DNA of 64,000 nt. It comes from Fulvivirgaceae bacterium JP3-4. GTDB taxonomy: Bacteria > Bacteroidota > Bacteroidia > Cytophagales > Cyclobacteriaceae. The number at the start of each line of letters is the position of its first letter. The stretch's first letter is position 1. Below are positions 19,301 to 26,549 of this stretch, piece by piece. The notes beneath the pieces were generated by a model. It searched no databases, had not been told where the DNA came from, and worked only from the letters and a program-made list of their open reading frames with translations. The stretch is from the NCBI GenBank assembly GCA_029309925.1, contig JARKND010000001.1, forward strand, positions 1,736,001 to 1,800,000, written 5' to 3'. The translations under genes and the position numbers were made by a program.

Positions 19301-22300
19301 CGACACCAGGTGCAATTGCAACTACTGAAGATCTTGGTTCAGTGGCAACACCTGCCGATCCAAGCATCACGACTGGTACATACACTGTCGTTGTGACTGA
19401 CCAGGCCAATGGTTGCGGAAATTATTTCGTTACCAACGTTCCTTTCGTTGATGCGCCTACCGTTACCATCACCCCAACGCACGTTACCAACTGCGCGACT
19501 CCAAACGGAGAAATCAACGTAAATGTTGTTGGTGATCCGGGCAACGTGTCTGGCTACTCGATCCTGTTTTATAGTGGAACAAGTGCAGTGCCTGCGAACG
19601 TGTTGCGCGGAGAAATCGAATTTGATGGCATCGACAATGATTTTGATGGTCCGATCGACCTTGCAGACCCAGATGCTCCTCTTACGAACATGACGATTAC
19701 TAACAGGGCCCAGGGTGATTATTTTGTCCAGGTAATCGACAACGACTTGTTAAATCGTGCATGTCCGCTTGGCTTCAATGTGCGTCTCAACAGGACCGCA
19801 AGGAACCCATTGGTAACGGTAGCGCAATTGAATGGAAATACCTCCTGCGATCCGGCTGCCGTGGCTGAAGGGGAGGTGCAGTTGACTGTAAACAGTGCCG
19901 CGGGCGACCTGAATCCGAAAAGTTACCACATTGCCAATATCACTCCGAATCCACAAGGATTTGTTTTGAATCCTTCTCCCGGAAACATCATTGGCACAGG
20001 CGCCTCGGGTCAGAGCACGCCACTCATTGGTGGTTTCCTTCCGCAGGCCTACACCTTCCGTGTGCAGGATGATATCAGCAAGTGTTTCCGTGATATCACC
20101 GTTACGATTCCAAATCAGCAGGATCTGCCTGGAAACATCCTCGTTACACCAACTCCTGAAACAGCTTGTTCTCCTAATTCAAATGGTAGCGCACTGGCAA
20201 CGCTTCAAAGCGGTCAGGACGAAGATGAATTTGATTTCACATGGTTTGAAAACAGTGACGGAACCGGTGCCGTGTATACTAATCCGGGTGTGACTGGTGC
20301 AGCTACAGATGGCGAGTTGCTCAATCAAGGCAAAGTTGCCGTTGCCGACTGGGCAATGGGCGCTGCCGGATTTGGCTCTGGCGACCGGATCTTCTACGTT
20401 CAGGCTGTTAAGAATTTAAATGCTCCTTCGGGATTCGGCTGTGCGACACCAATTCGTCAGGTAGTAATTCCCGATGCACACATATCTCCGCAGATCGCGC
20501 TGGTGCCTTCGGTAAATACTTTCTGTGGCGCTGTCAACCCTGGCGATCTCGGTGATGGTTCAATCGCAGTGACGGTGGACGCCAACCCTTCATCGCCTGG
20601 CGTACAAACTTCAACCGGTGGTTTCAACTATACATGGACAACTCCGAATGCCGGACTTGCCATGCCTCAGAACGCGGCTCCGAACACACTATCAATTCCT
20701 CAGCTTGGCAATGGAAATTATACGGTCAATGCAGTGAATGTCGATAATGGATGTATCACAACGAGCAACACGACTATCACCCCGGCTCCATTTACCATCA
20801 CACTTTCCGCAACTGCTATTGATCAGCGGATCTGTAATCCTGATGGTCAGATTAATGTGACACAGATTACAATTGATCGTTCCGCAGTAGGTCTTGGGAA
20901 TATTACCCAAACCAGCGCTCTTCCCCTGACAACAGCTTATGACTTCCAGTGGTTTGCTGCTGATCCTGGCGATCCGAATGTAATCGTGAATACACCGCTG
21001 CAGGATGGCGTTGGACCGACTAACATAAACGCGCAAAGCCTGGTGACAGGCAATGGTGCGGGGCAGTTCCCGACCATGGGTGCAGGTACATACTACGTGG
21101 TAGCTACGCGCAGAGCCGGTGCAGGCGTTGCGACAGGTTGTAGCAGCTTCCCGGTAAGGGTTGATATCGATGACGTTCACACGAACCCGCTTATCAACCT
21201 CACACCATTCAGCAATACTTCATGTCTTGTAGGGCCTGGAACGGGAGAGGGTATTATCGAAATCCGTGTATCCGATACAACACCGCTGTCGTTCAATGGT
21301 AATGCGCCTTTCTCATATAGCTATAACTGGACCGTGGGAGGTATTGCAAACTCTCCGGCAAACAATGGTAATGGAAGTTCGACAGATGGCGATGCCGACC
21401 GCGTGGCAAATCTCCTCGAGGGTAGCTATAGTCTTACGGTAACAAACCCTGCATCGGGATGCTTCAGTACCGCTAACACAACCATTATCAAAAACGCTAC
21501 ACCGATCTTCGTCCAAAATGTTGTGGCAACCGATCAGATCAACTGTAACCCGGCAGGGGACGGAAGTCTGAACGTCATTGAAGTGACACTGAATGACCGC
21601 CAGGGAAATGTTGAAACTTTCAACGCGACCAGCGCTACCAGCAACATCAACAACTTTGAATTTGACTGGAGAAGGGGAGGTCTCGGACCACAAACCACAC
21701 CTGGTACGCTTCTTAACTTAGCTACATACGTACCCGGAAATTTCGGAGGCACACCGATCGGTGCGGGTACCTACACCGTTGTTGCGCGCAGAATAAGTGC
21801 TCCGAACCCGGATGACGTAGGACGCGGATGCGCTTCTGCACCGTTTACTATCAACATTCTCGACAAGAGAATTAATCCGGTAGTTTCGCTCACACCATTT
21901 GCAAACACTTCCTGTGATCCACTGTTCCCGGAAGGTTCCATCGAAGTACGTGTGGATGATAACACGCTGGTTTCCGGACCGCACACATTTACCTACGACT
22001 GGGATAACACAGCCCCTGCCAACCCTACCGCTATTGCTGATCCGGTGGCGGCAAACGGAGATGGTGCAGGTGCCGATGGCGATGTGCCGCAGAACCTTTT
22101 GCATGGCGATTACGATGTGCGCGTAACCAATAATCAGTCAGGCTGTTCTTCAACCGCCACAACTACGATATTCAGAAACTCGACTCCGATCATTATTCCG
22201 GAAGCGATCACTACGCCACAGGTGTTGTGTTCAGCTGATGGAACAATCCGCGTGACGAGCGTTGAGGTGACAGACAGAAATAACAACACATTCACTGCAC

Positions 22301-24840
22301 CTTTTGGTGATTTTGATTTTAACTGGACTCCTGTGGCTGGTGGACCTGCCATCATCACTGACGGAGCGCTTGGTGCAGTCCCTGGCGGAACCATCGTTGA
22401 CCGTACGGTTTATCCGACAATTCAGCGTGGCCAGTATGTGGTGACGGCTACACGTGTTGCAGGAACATTGGGCCGCGGATGTGTGTCAGCACCCTATCAT
22501 GCAACTATCGGTGATTTGCGTGTATTCCCTGAGTTGACCTTTACACAGGAAGCTAACTCAAGCTGTACGCCAGTCAGCCCTAACGGACAACTGGTGGCCA
22601 ACGCTCGCGAACTGAATGGTGCTAATACCGGTCCATACACGTTTGCCTGGGCATTGAACGGTGGCGCTGTTTCGCCTGCAAGTGTTCAGACCAACACAGC
22701 AAACTCCAGTACGCTGGCCAACGCACTCGATGGAAGCTACCTCGTGACGGCAACGAATACGATCACGAGCTGTCCGGTGAGCAGCCCTGTTACGCTGGTG
22801 CTTGATCAGTCACTCAGCACTCCGAACATCATCGAAGTTACTACAGTAGACCCGTTGGATTGTAATCCGACAGGTCAGGCTGCCGTGACGCGGATCACGC
22901 TTGGAAGTACAACAAACTCCATTTTGTTCCCTCCGAACGTTCCGCCAAACAATGAAATCAGCGGAGCGGGTCTTGCCAACTTCGAATATGAATGGTATGA
23001 AGGAAGTGTAGCCGCAGCGAACCAGTTGCCTGCAGGGGGACCTCCGTTCACGACAACGCCAGCCATCACATCGTTGTTAACCGGTACTTATTTTGTTGTG
23101 GTAAGAGATCCTGCCACGGATTGCCGCTCAGGTGCACGTCAGGTGGTTATCAACCCGGATGACATTGTGCTGCCAGACCTCAACGTTTCGCAGACTGCCT
23201 TACAGATCAGCTGTCGCCCGGGAATCGGTTCAGCAGAACTTTCAGTAACAGCAGATGGCCAGACCGATACGGATCCAAACTACACCTTCGCATGGTTTGC
23301 CAACGCCACGGCCTCGGCACCTGCTATTGCTACAACGTCAACCCTGTCAAACATTCCGGCAGGAACGTACTCGGTGACTGTGCACAACAACACCACGAAT
23401 TGTTCGATATCAGATTCTTATATCATTGAGGACGACACGCAGGAGTTTACGCCTGTCATCTCGATGGCAAGTCAGCCAAGAACACTTTGCGTGGGAACAG
23501 ATGGTGAGATCTTCGCCCGCGTGCTGAACCTCAGTCCGCTGTACCCTTACCCGTACACGGCAACAACGTTTACAGCTGACCTCTACCGTGGTGCGAATCC
23601 GAACCTCAGCGCCTCTCCGGATTTCCCTGCTATTCCAAATGCTGTTGGTTTCATCGGAAATTTCAGCCAGAATAATCTTAATGAAGGCCCGTACACTGTA
23701 AGAATTACTGACAACAACACGGGTTGCTTCTCGGTAGCTACGGAAATTGTAAAGGATGCGCGTCAATTCCCTGTGGTGAACATTCAGGAACTTGCACCGG
23801 TAACAAACTGTGATCCTGCAAGACCAAACGGTGTAGCCCAGGTAACCGCCAATAACACGTTTGTCGGATTTGTTTTCGAGTGGTATGAAGGAGCCGCGGT
23901 ATCCGGTACACCGGTTTATACAGGTGCCGAATTCAGCGAGCTGAAAGTGAAGCCTCAACAGTATACTGTCAGGGCTACGAACACCACGAGCGGATGTTTT
24001 ACTGATGCTGTGACCGACATCGAAAACGGAACTGTACCGATCCCTGCTGCAACAATCGAAGTGTTATCGCATGTTACGAGCTGTGTGACCGACAACGGCT
24101 CGCTGATGGCGTATGTGGGAGCGGACAAAAACACCGCCAGCTATATCTTCCACTGGTATGATGGCACAGTCGAGAATCCTCCAGCGGATAACATCGGTGA
24201 AACGTATAACGACCTGGCTGTTGGAGAGTACTCAGTAACTGCCACAAGTGTGATCACCGGTTGTAAATCACCGCTTACGACAGAAGAAATACTCAACGAG
24301 CAGGTGTTGCCGAACTTCGACTTCATCATTGAAAACACAACGTGTGATCAGCAGGATGGATTCGCTTCCCTGGTGCTTCTCAATGAAGTTCCGATCGAGC
24401 GCATCGAGTGGTTCGAGGTTGCCCCTGAACCTTCAGCTATTCCATTCCTGACCGGACCAAACTTTACAGACGCAGGTGCGGGTATCTATGACATCACGGC
24501 TACAACGTTCCTCGGATGCGCTACCACGAAACGCATTGAGATCAAGCCTGATATTAGGCCGTACAACGGTATATCACGTAATAACGATGGTCGCAACGAA
24601 TTCTTCCAGATCGATTGTATCCAGAATTTCCCGACCAACATCGTGAGGATATTCAACCGCGCAGGAACATTGGTGTATGAGGCAGAGAACTATGACAACA
24701 GTTCAACCTTCTTCGATGGAAGATCGAACCGCGGAATTAGTCCGATGGGGGTTAACCTCCCTGACGGAACTTATTACTATATTGTAGACAAACGTGATGG
24801 AACGAAACCTATCGCGGGATACCTGGAGATAGTTAAATAA
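13318..24840 (+). CDS. Giant T9SS-secreted adhesin-like repeat protein
   Basis: This 3840-residue protein is predicted to be secreted to the cell surface by the type IX system. Residues 1-20 are a signal peptide (ending AFSQ). Residues 22-45 carry a MopE-like acidic motif (CNNGLDDDFDGFIDC). Residues about 60-490 are an FG-GAP/VCBS-type propeller (LAIGDLDRDGIPEM, IADFDGDGQEEIY, LFDFNGDGKAEIV). Residues about 555-675 resemble a CARDB domain. Residues about 690-3745 hold about 30 repeats of 75-130 residues, each with a first Cys in a TSCDP-like motif, a central Trp and a second Cys in TGC. Residues about 3745-3840 are a CHU_C-type gliding-motility C-terminal domain (RPYNGISRNNDGRNEFFQID start), the type B sorting signal. 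A PorP/SprF gene follows. A SprB-like role in adhesion or gliding is an inference; the repeats are not obviously SprB repeats. Confidence 0.88.
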   Translation: MRHFLTLTLLFFASHYAFSQTEICNNGLDDDFDGFIDCYDGSCANSPLCDGLFLGNDAACEAVPPAFPQFTMTLDFSTPNETTNHLSRLAIGDLDRDGIPEMVTMNRYTKKIFILNGNNGTVKYEATVPWEPYWEIAIANLDNDNCAEIFFIGQQDPPGNNNSGVYIFAYDCQLNKLWETAQRLPGDPINFGIADFDGDGQEEIYAKNEIYDAKTGVRIVRSTGTYSRINGGPVAANIVGDDKLELILGLNIYQVNLGARTLDAGSLSLLQSRSEYFIRNEYNATSIADYNLDGFLDVLASGSTNSHGDNTTVFFWDVKNNTIRTYSDPQPALGTNYEDGWINGTGRLNIADLDGNGRMNASFVSGRFLYALDENFNLLWRVNINEETSGHTGCTLFDFNGDGKAEIVYRDERFIYIIEGTDGSVYSQQACISRTNREYPIVADVDADGSTELCVPCGFNDATSSANFNNLNFSRFSHIRVFKSAAEPWVPARRVWNQHGYFVVNVNDDLTIPTKLQPHQLVFSTGNCTQGPNRPLNKFLNQSPYLNSEGCPTYAAPDIAFQVAPTIIPPTCPSLDFQVSFKITNLGDVAVTGNIPVSFYSSDPMLPGAAKLATINIPVTALANGDIVSIDNQTITGNGSAFVYVVLNDAGTSLPTPIVLPNTSFIECDYDNIRFAAINPRPVPITGLVVNDNENCNGPNNGVARAFVTDAANGQNTGHYNFYWSNGATAKPIATADFIGPVYSGLAPGTYTVYARHKTANCNSDTTQVVIGSTTATFPPVTINVLSDQTSCSPFNGRLEAVIQGGGAGFTIDWYDIALNSLGISGPIASNLQAGSYLAVISKGTCNISVPATVNPPTVPDASASVVQDVVDCSNPNSGSVTADALVSGVAQNPANYTFTWYEYDNTNNTRGSILPAVHGTGNTRTGLPVGFYQVEVKENVSQCPSTILPIVEVESDLDIPDAPQIVILSSQTSCDPLQPNGVMTANVTIGGVPQNPANFTFEWFKGQNTLPANLVTTVSDVNGKTVNNVAGGGIPYTVRVTNAFNCSATADLPITENIVAPVVTLAQLTPNTICDPAKATTPYNGSLQASVSFNGSTVTLPDNNYQFEWRNPANQVIAVADPRNPILSGLQDGNPYSVTVRRTDLACVSAPDTEPVLRATVLPQLATTATGSNTCNPAATPDGTATVTVQNAVAGDAFTYRWHSGNSVVPANVLNATNNFDQATAIRLGGVVGSPNPYTVLVTNTRTGCENTATQFVSDESVIPVISFVNIVANTKCVAPFDGSLTAQIDNQIGAITDYNFDWYAGNSNAAPVVAGVDGVTLANREQGFYTVEVENTVTGCRSTAITNQVPDGRVFPAIAFNSVGSQICNPALTPDGSITANITNGGTAFSYLWTSVGATPAVGAANNRTTATLINVGGPTGGNPPNSYQVLVTNTTSGCANTSVGQVADMSQKPTLVVSTTPNSVCDITIPGGPTNFNGSVTVNTVNHPAIGSGTLTYSWFDANAAGTVTGPHAPSPNAATLGQLIARKYGVQVTIDALGCTSDIVIDEVLDTTPTVDIVFDVDPLTNCAPMADNGRLEVTSPAGASIRYQWYNGSIVDPVNIIGGATNALLGNNLAGGVSSNFTVLVTNLADGCQYNEAANVPDGRVTPTLSLSVTRHNTICDIPALAPDGALLATVGSAGSNFTIAWTGGVAPHALQAGANGEQFTRLQPGAYTARVTNNITGCQSAIDTEDILNNVTFPNILTTVVPQTSCNAGTPNGSLMATDGGVTAGRTFEWFTGVGVGGGSLAVDGGDPANLIDDLASNDYTVRLTIDATGCSAIRSDFVNEVITLPSINFSAIGPVTRCDTPNGSATPAVTNASANFSISYVFTDVNGTPPTTSAAVTGAPTIPVRTDLSPYTGLEPGFVTAVVVNNTTQCTSNPFTGVVNNVTANYNITITGTSPATACGDPNGGVNITVAGGSGTYDFSWHRDTPTNTDINFFNNRPDFTGNPTPGAIATTEDLGSVATPADPSITTGTYTVVVTDQANGCGNYFVTNVPFVDAPTVTITPTHVTNCATPNGEINVNVVGDPGNVSGYSILFYSGTSAVPANVLRGEIEFDGIDNDFDGPIDLADPDAPLTNMTITNRAQGDYFVQVIDNDLLNRACPLGFNVRLNRTARNPLVTVAQLNGNTSCDPAAVAEGEVQLTVNSAAGDLNPKSYHIANITPNPQGFVLNPSPGNIIGTGASGQSTPLIGGFLPQAYTFRVQDDISKCFRDITVTIPNQQDLPGNILVTPTPETACSPNSNGSALATLQSGQDEDEFDFTWFENSDGTGAVYTNPGVTGAATDGELLNQGKVAVADWAMGAAGFGSGDRIFYVQAVKNLNAPSGFGCATPIRQVVIPDAHISPQIALVPSVNTFCGAVNPGDLGDGSIAVTVDANPSSPGVQTSTGGFNYTWTTPNAGLAMPQNAAPNTLSIPQLGNGNYTVNAVNVDNGCITTSNTTITPAPFTITLSATAIDQRICNPDGQINVTQITIDRSAVGLGNITQTSALPLTTAYDFQWFAADPGDPNVIVNTPLQDGVGPTNINAQSLVTGNGAGQFPTMGAGTYYVVATRRAGAGVATGCSSFPVRVDIDDVHTNPLINLTPFSNTSCLVGPGTGEGIIEIRVSDTTPLSFNGNAPFSYSYNWTVGGIANSPANNGNGSSTDGDADRVANLLEGSYSLTVTNPASGCFSTANTTIIKNATPIFVQNVVATDQINCNPAGDGSLNVIEVTLNDRQGNVETFNATSATSNINNFEFDWRRGGLGPQTTPGTLLNLATYVPGNFGGTPIGAGTYTVVARRISAPNPDDVGRGCASAPFTINILDKRINPVVSLTPFANTSCDPLFPEGSIEVRVDDNTLVSGPHTFTYDWDNTAPANPTAIADPVAANGDGAGADGDVPQNLLHGDYDVRVTNNQSGCSSTATTTIFRNSTPIIIPEAITTPQVLCSADGTIRVTSVEVTDRNNNTFTAPFGDFDFNWTPVAGGPAIITDGALGAVPGGTIVDRTVYPTIQRGQYVVTATRVAGTLGRGCVSAPYHATIGDLRVFPELTFTQEANSSCTPVSPNGQLVANARELNGANTGPYTFAWALNGGAVSPASVQTNTANSSTLANALDGSYLVTATNTITSCPVSSPVTLVLDQSLSTPNIIEVTTVDPLDCNPTGQAAVTRITLGSTTNSILFPPNVPPNNEISGAGLANFEYEWYEGSVAAANQLPAGGPPFTTTPAITSLLTGTYFVVVRDPATDCRSGARQVVINPDDIVLPDLNVSQTALQISCRPGIGSAELSVTADGQTDTDPNYTFAWFANATASAPAIATTSTLSNIPAGTYSVTVHNNTTNCSISDSYIIEDDTQEFTPVISMASQPRTLCVGTDGEIFARVLNLSPLYPYPYTATTFTADLYRGANPNLSASPDFPAIPNAVGFIGNFSQNNLNEGPYTVRITDNNTGCFSVATEIVKDARQFPVVNIQELAPVTNCDPARPNGVAQVTANNTFVGFVFEWYEGAAVSGTPVYTGAEFSELKVKPQQYTVRATNTTSGCFTDAVTDIENGTVPIPAATIEVLSHVTSCVTDNGSLMAYVGADKNTASYIFHWYDGTVENPPADNIGETYNDLAVGEYSVTATSVITGCKSPLTTEEILNEQVLPNFDFIIENTTCDQQDGFASLVLLNEVPIERIEWFEVAPEPSAIPFLTGPNFTDAGAGIYDITATTFLGCATTKRIEIKPDIRPYNGISRNNDGRNEFFQIDCIQNFPTNIVRIFNRAGTLVYEAENYDNSSTFFDGRSNRGISPMGVNLPDGTYYYIVDKRDGTKPIAGYLEIVK
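15391..24560 (+). repeat. About 30 tandem Cys-pair repeats within the giant gene
   Basis: At protein level each unit runs: T-S-C-(D/N)-P, then NG-(S/T)-hydrophobic, a beta-rich stretch with a W about 20-40 residues later, G-x-Y-x-V-x-(V/A)-x-N, T-G-C, and a linker of about 20-25 residues. Nucleotide identity between neighbours looks low, so the array is old rather than recently expanded. From about 20515 to 23470 the units alternate between two subtypes, with a two-unit period of about 630-710 bases. One unit near 19615-19680 carries an inserted DGIDNDFDGPID acidic loop. Confidence 0.85.
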
Positions 24841-24924
24841 ATTGGGACGGACCGCAGAGCTGAGCATCATCAAAAGTTGAGCGTCATCTGCGAGTCCTTT
24901 TGGTTGGAACGTAAGAATATACGG

Positions 24925-25923
24925 ATGAAACTGAAGTTTTGCGTAGGTTTTGTACTGCTCACGCTGCTGGTGATCACAAAAACAAATGGTCAGCAGTACC
25001 CAGTGTTTTCGCAATATTATTTTAATGAGCTGGTGATCAATCCCGCGTTTGCCGGAAATCATGTTCAGCTCAGCATGAATGCCACATATCGCAATCAGTG
25101 GGTGAACTTTCCGGGTGCTCCGCAAACCGTGTCGTTTACGGCTCACAGTTCGATGTTTCATGGGAAGGTTGGGGTAGGTCTGTTGATCAACAACGACCGG
25201 ATCGGTAGCTACGACAACCAGAACATTTACGGATACTATTCTTACAAGATTAAGCTGGCCCGCGGAGTTTTCTCGATGGGCTTGCAGGCCGGATTGAATC
25301 TTCTCCAGGCGGATTACAGCAAACTTGACCTCGTAGATCCTACTGATCCGTCTTTCGCTCCGCTAAACAACTTCAAACCAAACTTTGGAGCGGGTCTTTT
25401 GTACAATGAAAAGAATTGGTTTGTAGGCTTCTCCGTCCCATTCATACTGAACAATGGACTGGCTCGCAACGTTGAGGCTGCAGTTGACGGTATTAAGGAA
25501 GCACGTTACTACTTCCTGCGTGGTGGCGCAATCTTTCCAATCAATGGTCAGGAGACTGTAAAGTTTAATCCATCGATCCTGTTGCGATCACAGGAGGGAC
25601 AACCCGTCAGTATGGACCTGAATGGAGCCTTTATTTTTTACGATGCGATGAGTGTTGGTCTTTCGTGGCGAAGCGGAGATGCATTGATCACTTTCGTGGA
25701 TTTTAAGCTCAGTGAAAAAATACATTTTTCTTATTCATACGACTGGACATCGTCTGGTCTCAATAATTTCTCCAACGGATCGCACGAATTCGTATTGAAT
25801 TACCGCGCGAAAGTATCGAAGAGCCACCGGGGCATTCCTTGTCCGACATACTACCATTACGGAACATTGGAGAAAACCAATATCAAGAAGAGTAAGCGCT
25901 ATAATACGAAGCGCAGATCTTAA
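24925..25923 (+). CDS. PorP/SprF family type IX secretion membrane protein
   Basis: This 332-residue outer-membrane protein belongs to the PorP/SprF group, whose members work as partner anchors or translocation factors for type B T9SS cargo. After a signal peptide (ending TNGQ) it shows the family opening QYPVFSQYYFNELVINPAFAG and then NATYRNQWVNFPGAPQT, followed by a barrel pattern (GVGLLINNDRIG, GLQAGLNLL, VGLSWRSGDALI). The start is the ATG at MKLKFCV; upstream sequence in frame lacks signal-peptide character. It lies 84 bases after the giant cargo gene with no terminator between them, so the two very likely form an operon. Confidence 0.93.
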   Translation: MKLKFCVGFVLLTLLVITKTNGQQYPVFSQYYFNELVINPAFAGNHVQLSMNATYRNQWVNFPGAPQTVSFTAHSSMFHGKVGVGLLINNDRIGSYDNQNIYGYYSYKIKLARGVFSMGLQAGLNLLQADYSKLDLVDPTDPSFAPLNNFKPNFGAGLLYNEKNWFVGFSVPFILNNGLARNVEAAVDGIKEARYYFLRGGAIFPINGQETVKFNPSILLRSQEGQPVSMDLNGAFIFYDAMSVGLSWRSGDALITFVDFKLSEKIHFSYSYDWTSSGLNNFSNGSHEFVLNYRAKVSKSHRGIPCPTYYHYGTLEKTNIKKSKRYNTKRRS

Positions 25924-25945
25924 AAAAGGATCACACGTTATTCAG

Positions 25946-25977
25946 AAGCCGGTGCAAACAAGCTCCGGCTTTTTGTT
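25946..25977 (+). terminator. Rho-independent terminator after porP/sprF
   Basis: AAGCCGG pairs with CCGGCTT across a 12-base loop and is followed by TTTTGTTT. It closes the giant-protein operon and ends where the convergent lutC gene ends. Confidence 0.8.
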
Positions 25978-26549
25978 TATGCCGAGACAATGACGCACGT
26001 CATCGTTTTTGCACCATGCGCACCGAGTACCAGACTTTGCTCAATGTCTGCAGTCTTGGATGGGCCTGCAATGAAGGTTCCAAATTCGTAGCGCGCGCCT
26101 GCAATTTTTTCGTAAGCCTCGTGCATGGTTGGGACGATCTCTGACTTTCTGATAACGAGAACCAGGTGCAGGCAGATGAATGGCAGTGCCCGGTCTATCA
26201 TAGTGCTATCGGTAATCCAGATTGCTCCGTTTTCTGCAACGCCAAATTCCGCACGCAGAATTGCCACATCAGTATTTTGCAAATCGTGTGGTCGACCAGC
26301 CTTTTTATGACCATCGTTTGGATTGAGTACATTGGTAACTGCTCTTGCCGGAAGAAGTGTAGAAAGCTTGTCAATGATTTCGCTTTCATGCGTAATTTCA
26401 ACAACTGAGCCGCCAATGGAAACGAGCGTCTCACGAAACATGGCAACCACATCAAAATCGTTTGTGACATTGATTTTCTTTTCGGACTCGGTGTGTGAGC
26501 CGGGTTGGTTTGCTTTCACCCGCGACAATATTCTTTCCCTTGAACTCAT
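25977..26549 (-). CDS. lutC: Lactate utilisation protein C (LUD domain)
   Basis: This 190-residue protein is the LUD-domain LutC subunit of the LutABC iron-sulfur L-lactate oxidation complex. It shows the N-terminal SSRERILSRVKANQP and the LUD features FGVAENGAIWITDS and FIAGPSKTADIEQSLVLGAHG. It starts at the ATG overlapping the lutB stop (ATGA), which fixes the start and shows translational coupling. It is the last gene of a minus-strand block that begins with rhaT at 34518, consistent with lactate made from rhamnose being oxidised onward to pyruvate. Confidence 0.9.
   Translation of the reverse strand: MSSRERILSRVKANQPGSHTESEKKINVTNDFDVVAMFRETLVSIGGSVVEITHESEIIDKLSTLLPARAVTNVLNPNDGHKKAGRPHDLQNTDVAILRAEFGVAENGAIWITDSTMIDRALPFICLHLVLVIRKSEIVPTMHEAYEKIAGARYEFGTFIAGPSKTADIEQSLVLGAHGAKTMTCVIVSA

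Noticed and set aside
13399-24338. Many open frames of 60-180 codons on the minus strand and alternative plus frames inside the giant gene
   Set aside because: They lack signal peptides, domain features and plausible spacing, and lie inside a long frame with strong family features. The period-three bias of the repeats keeps opposing frames open.
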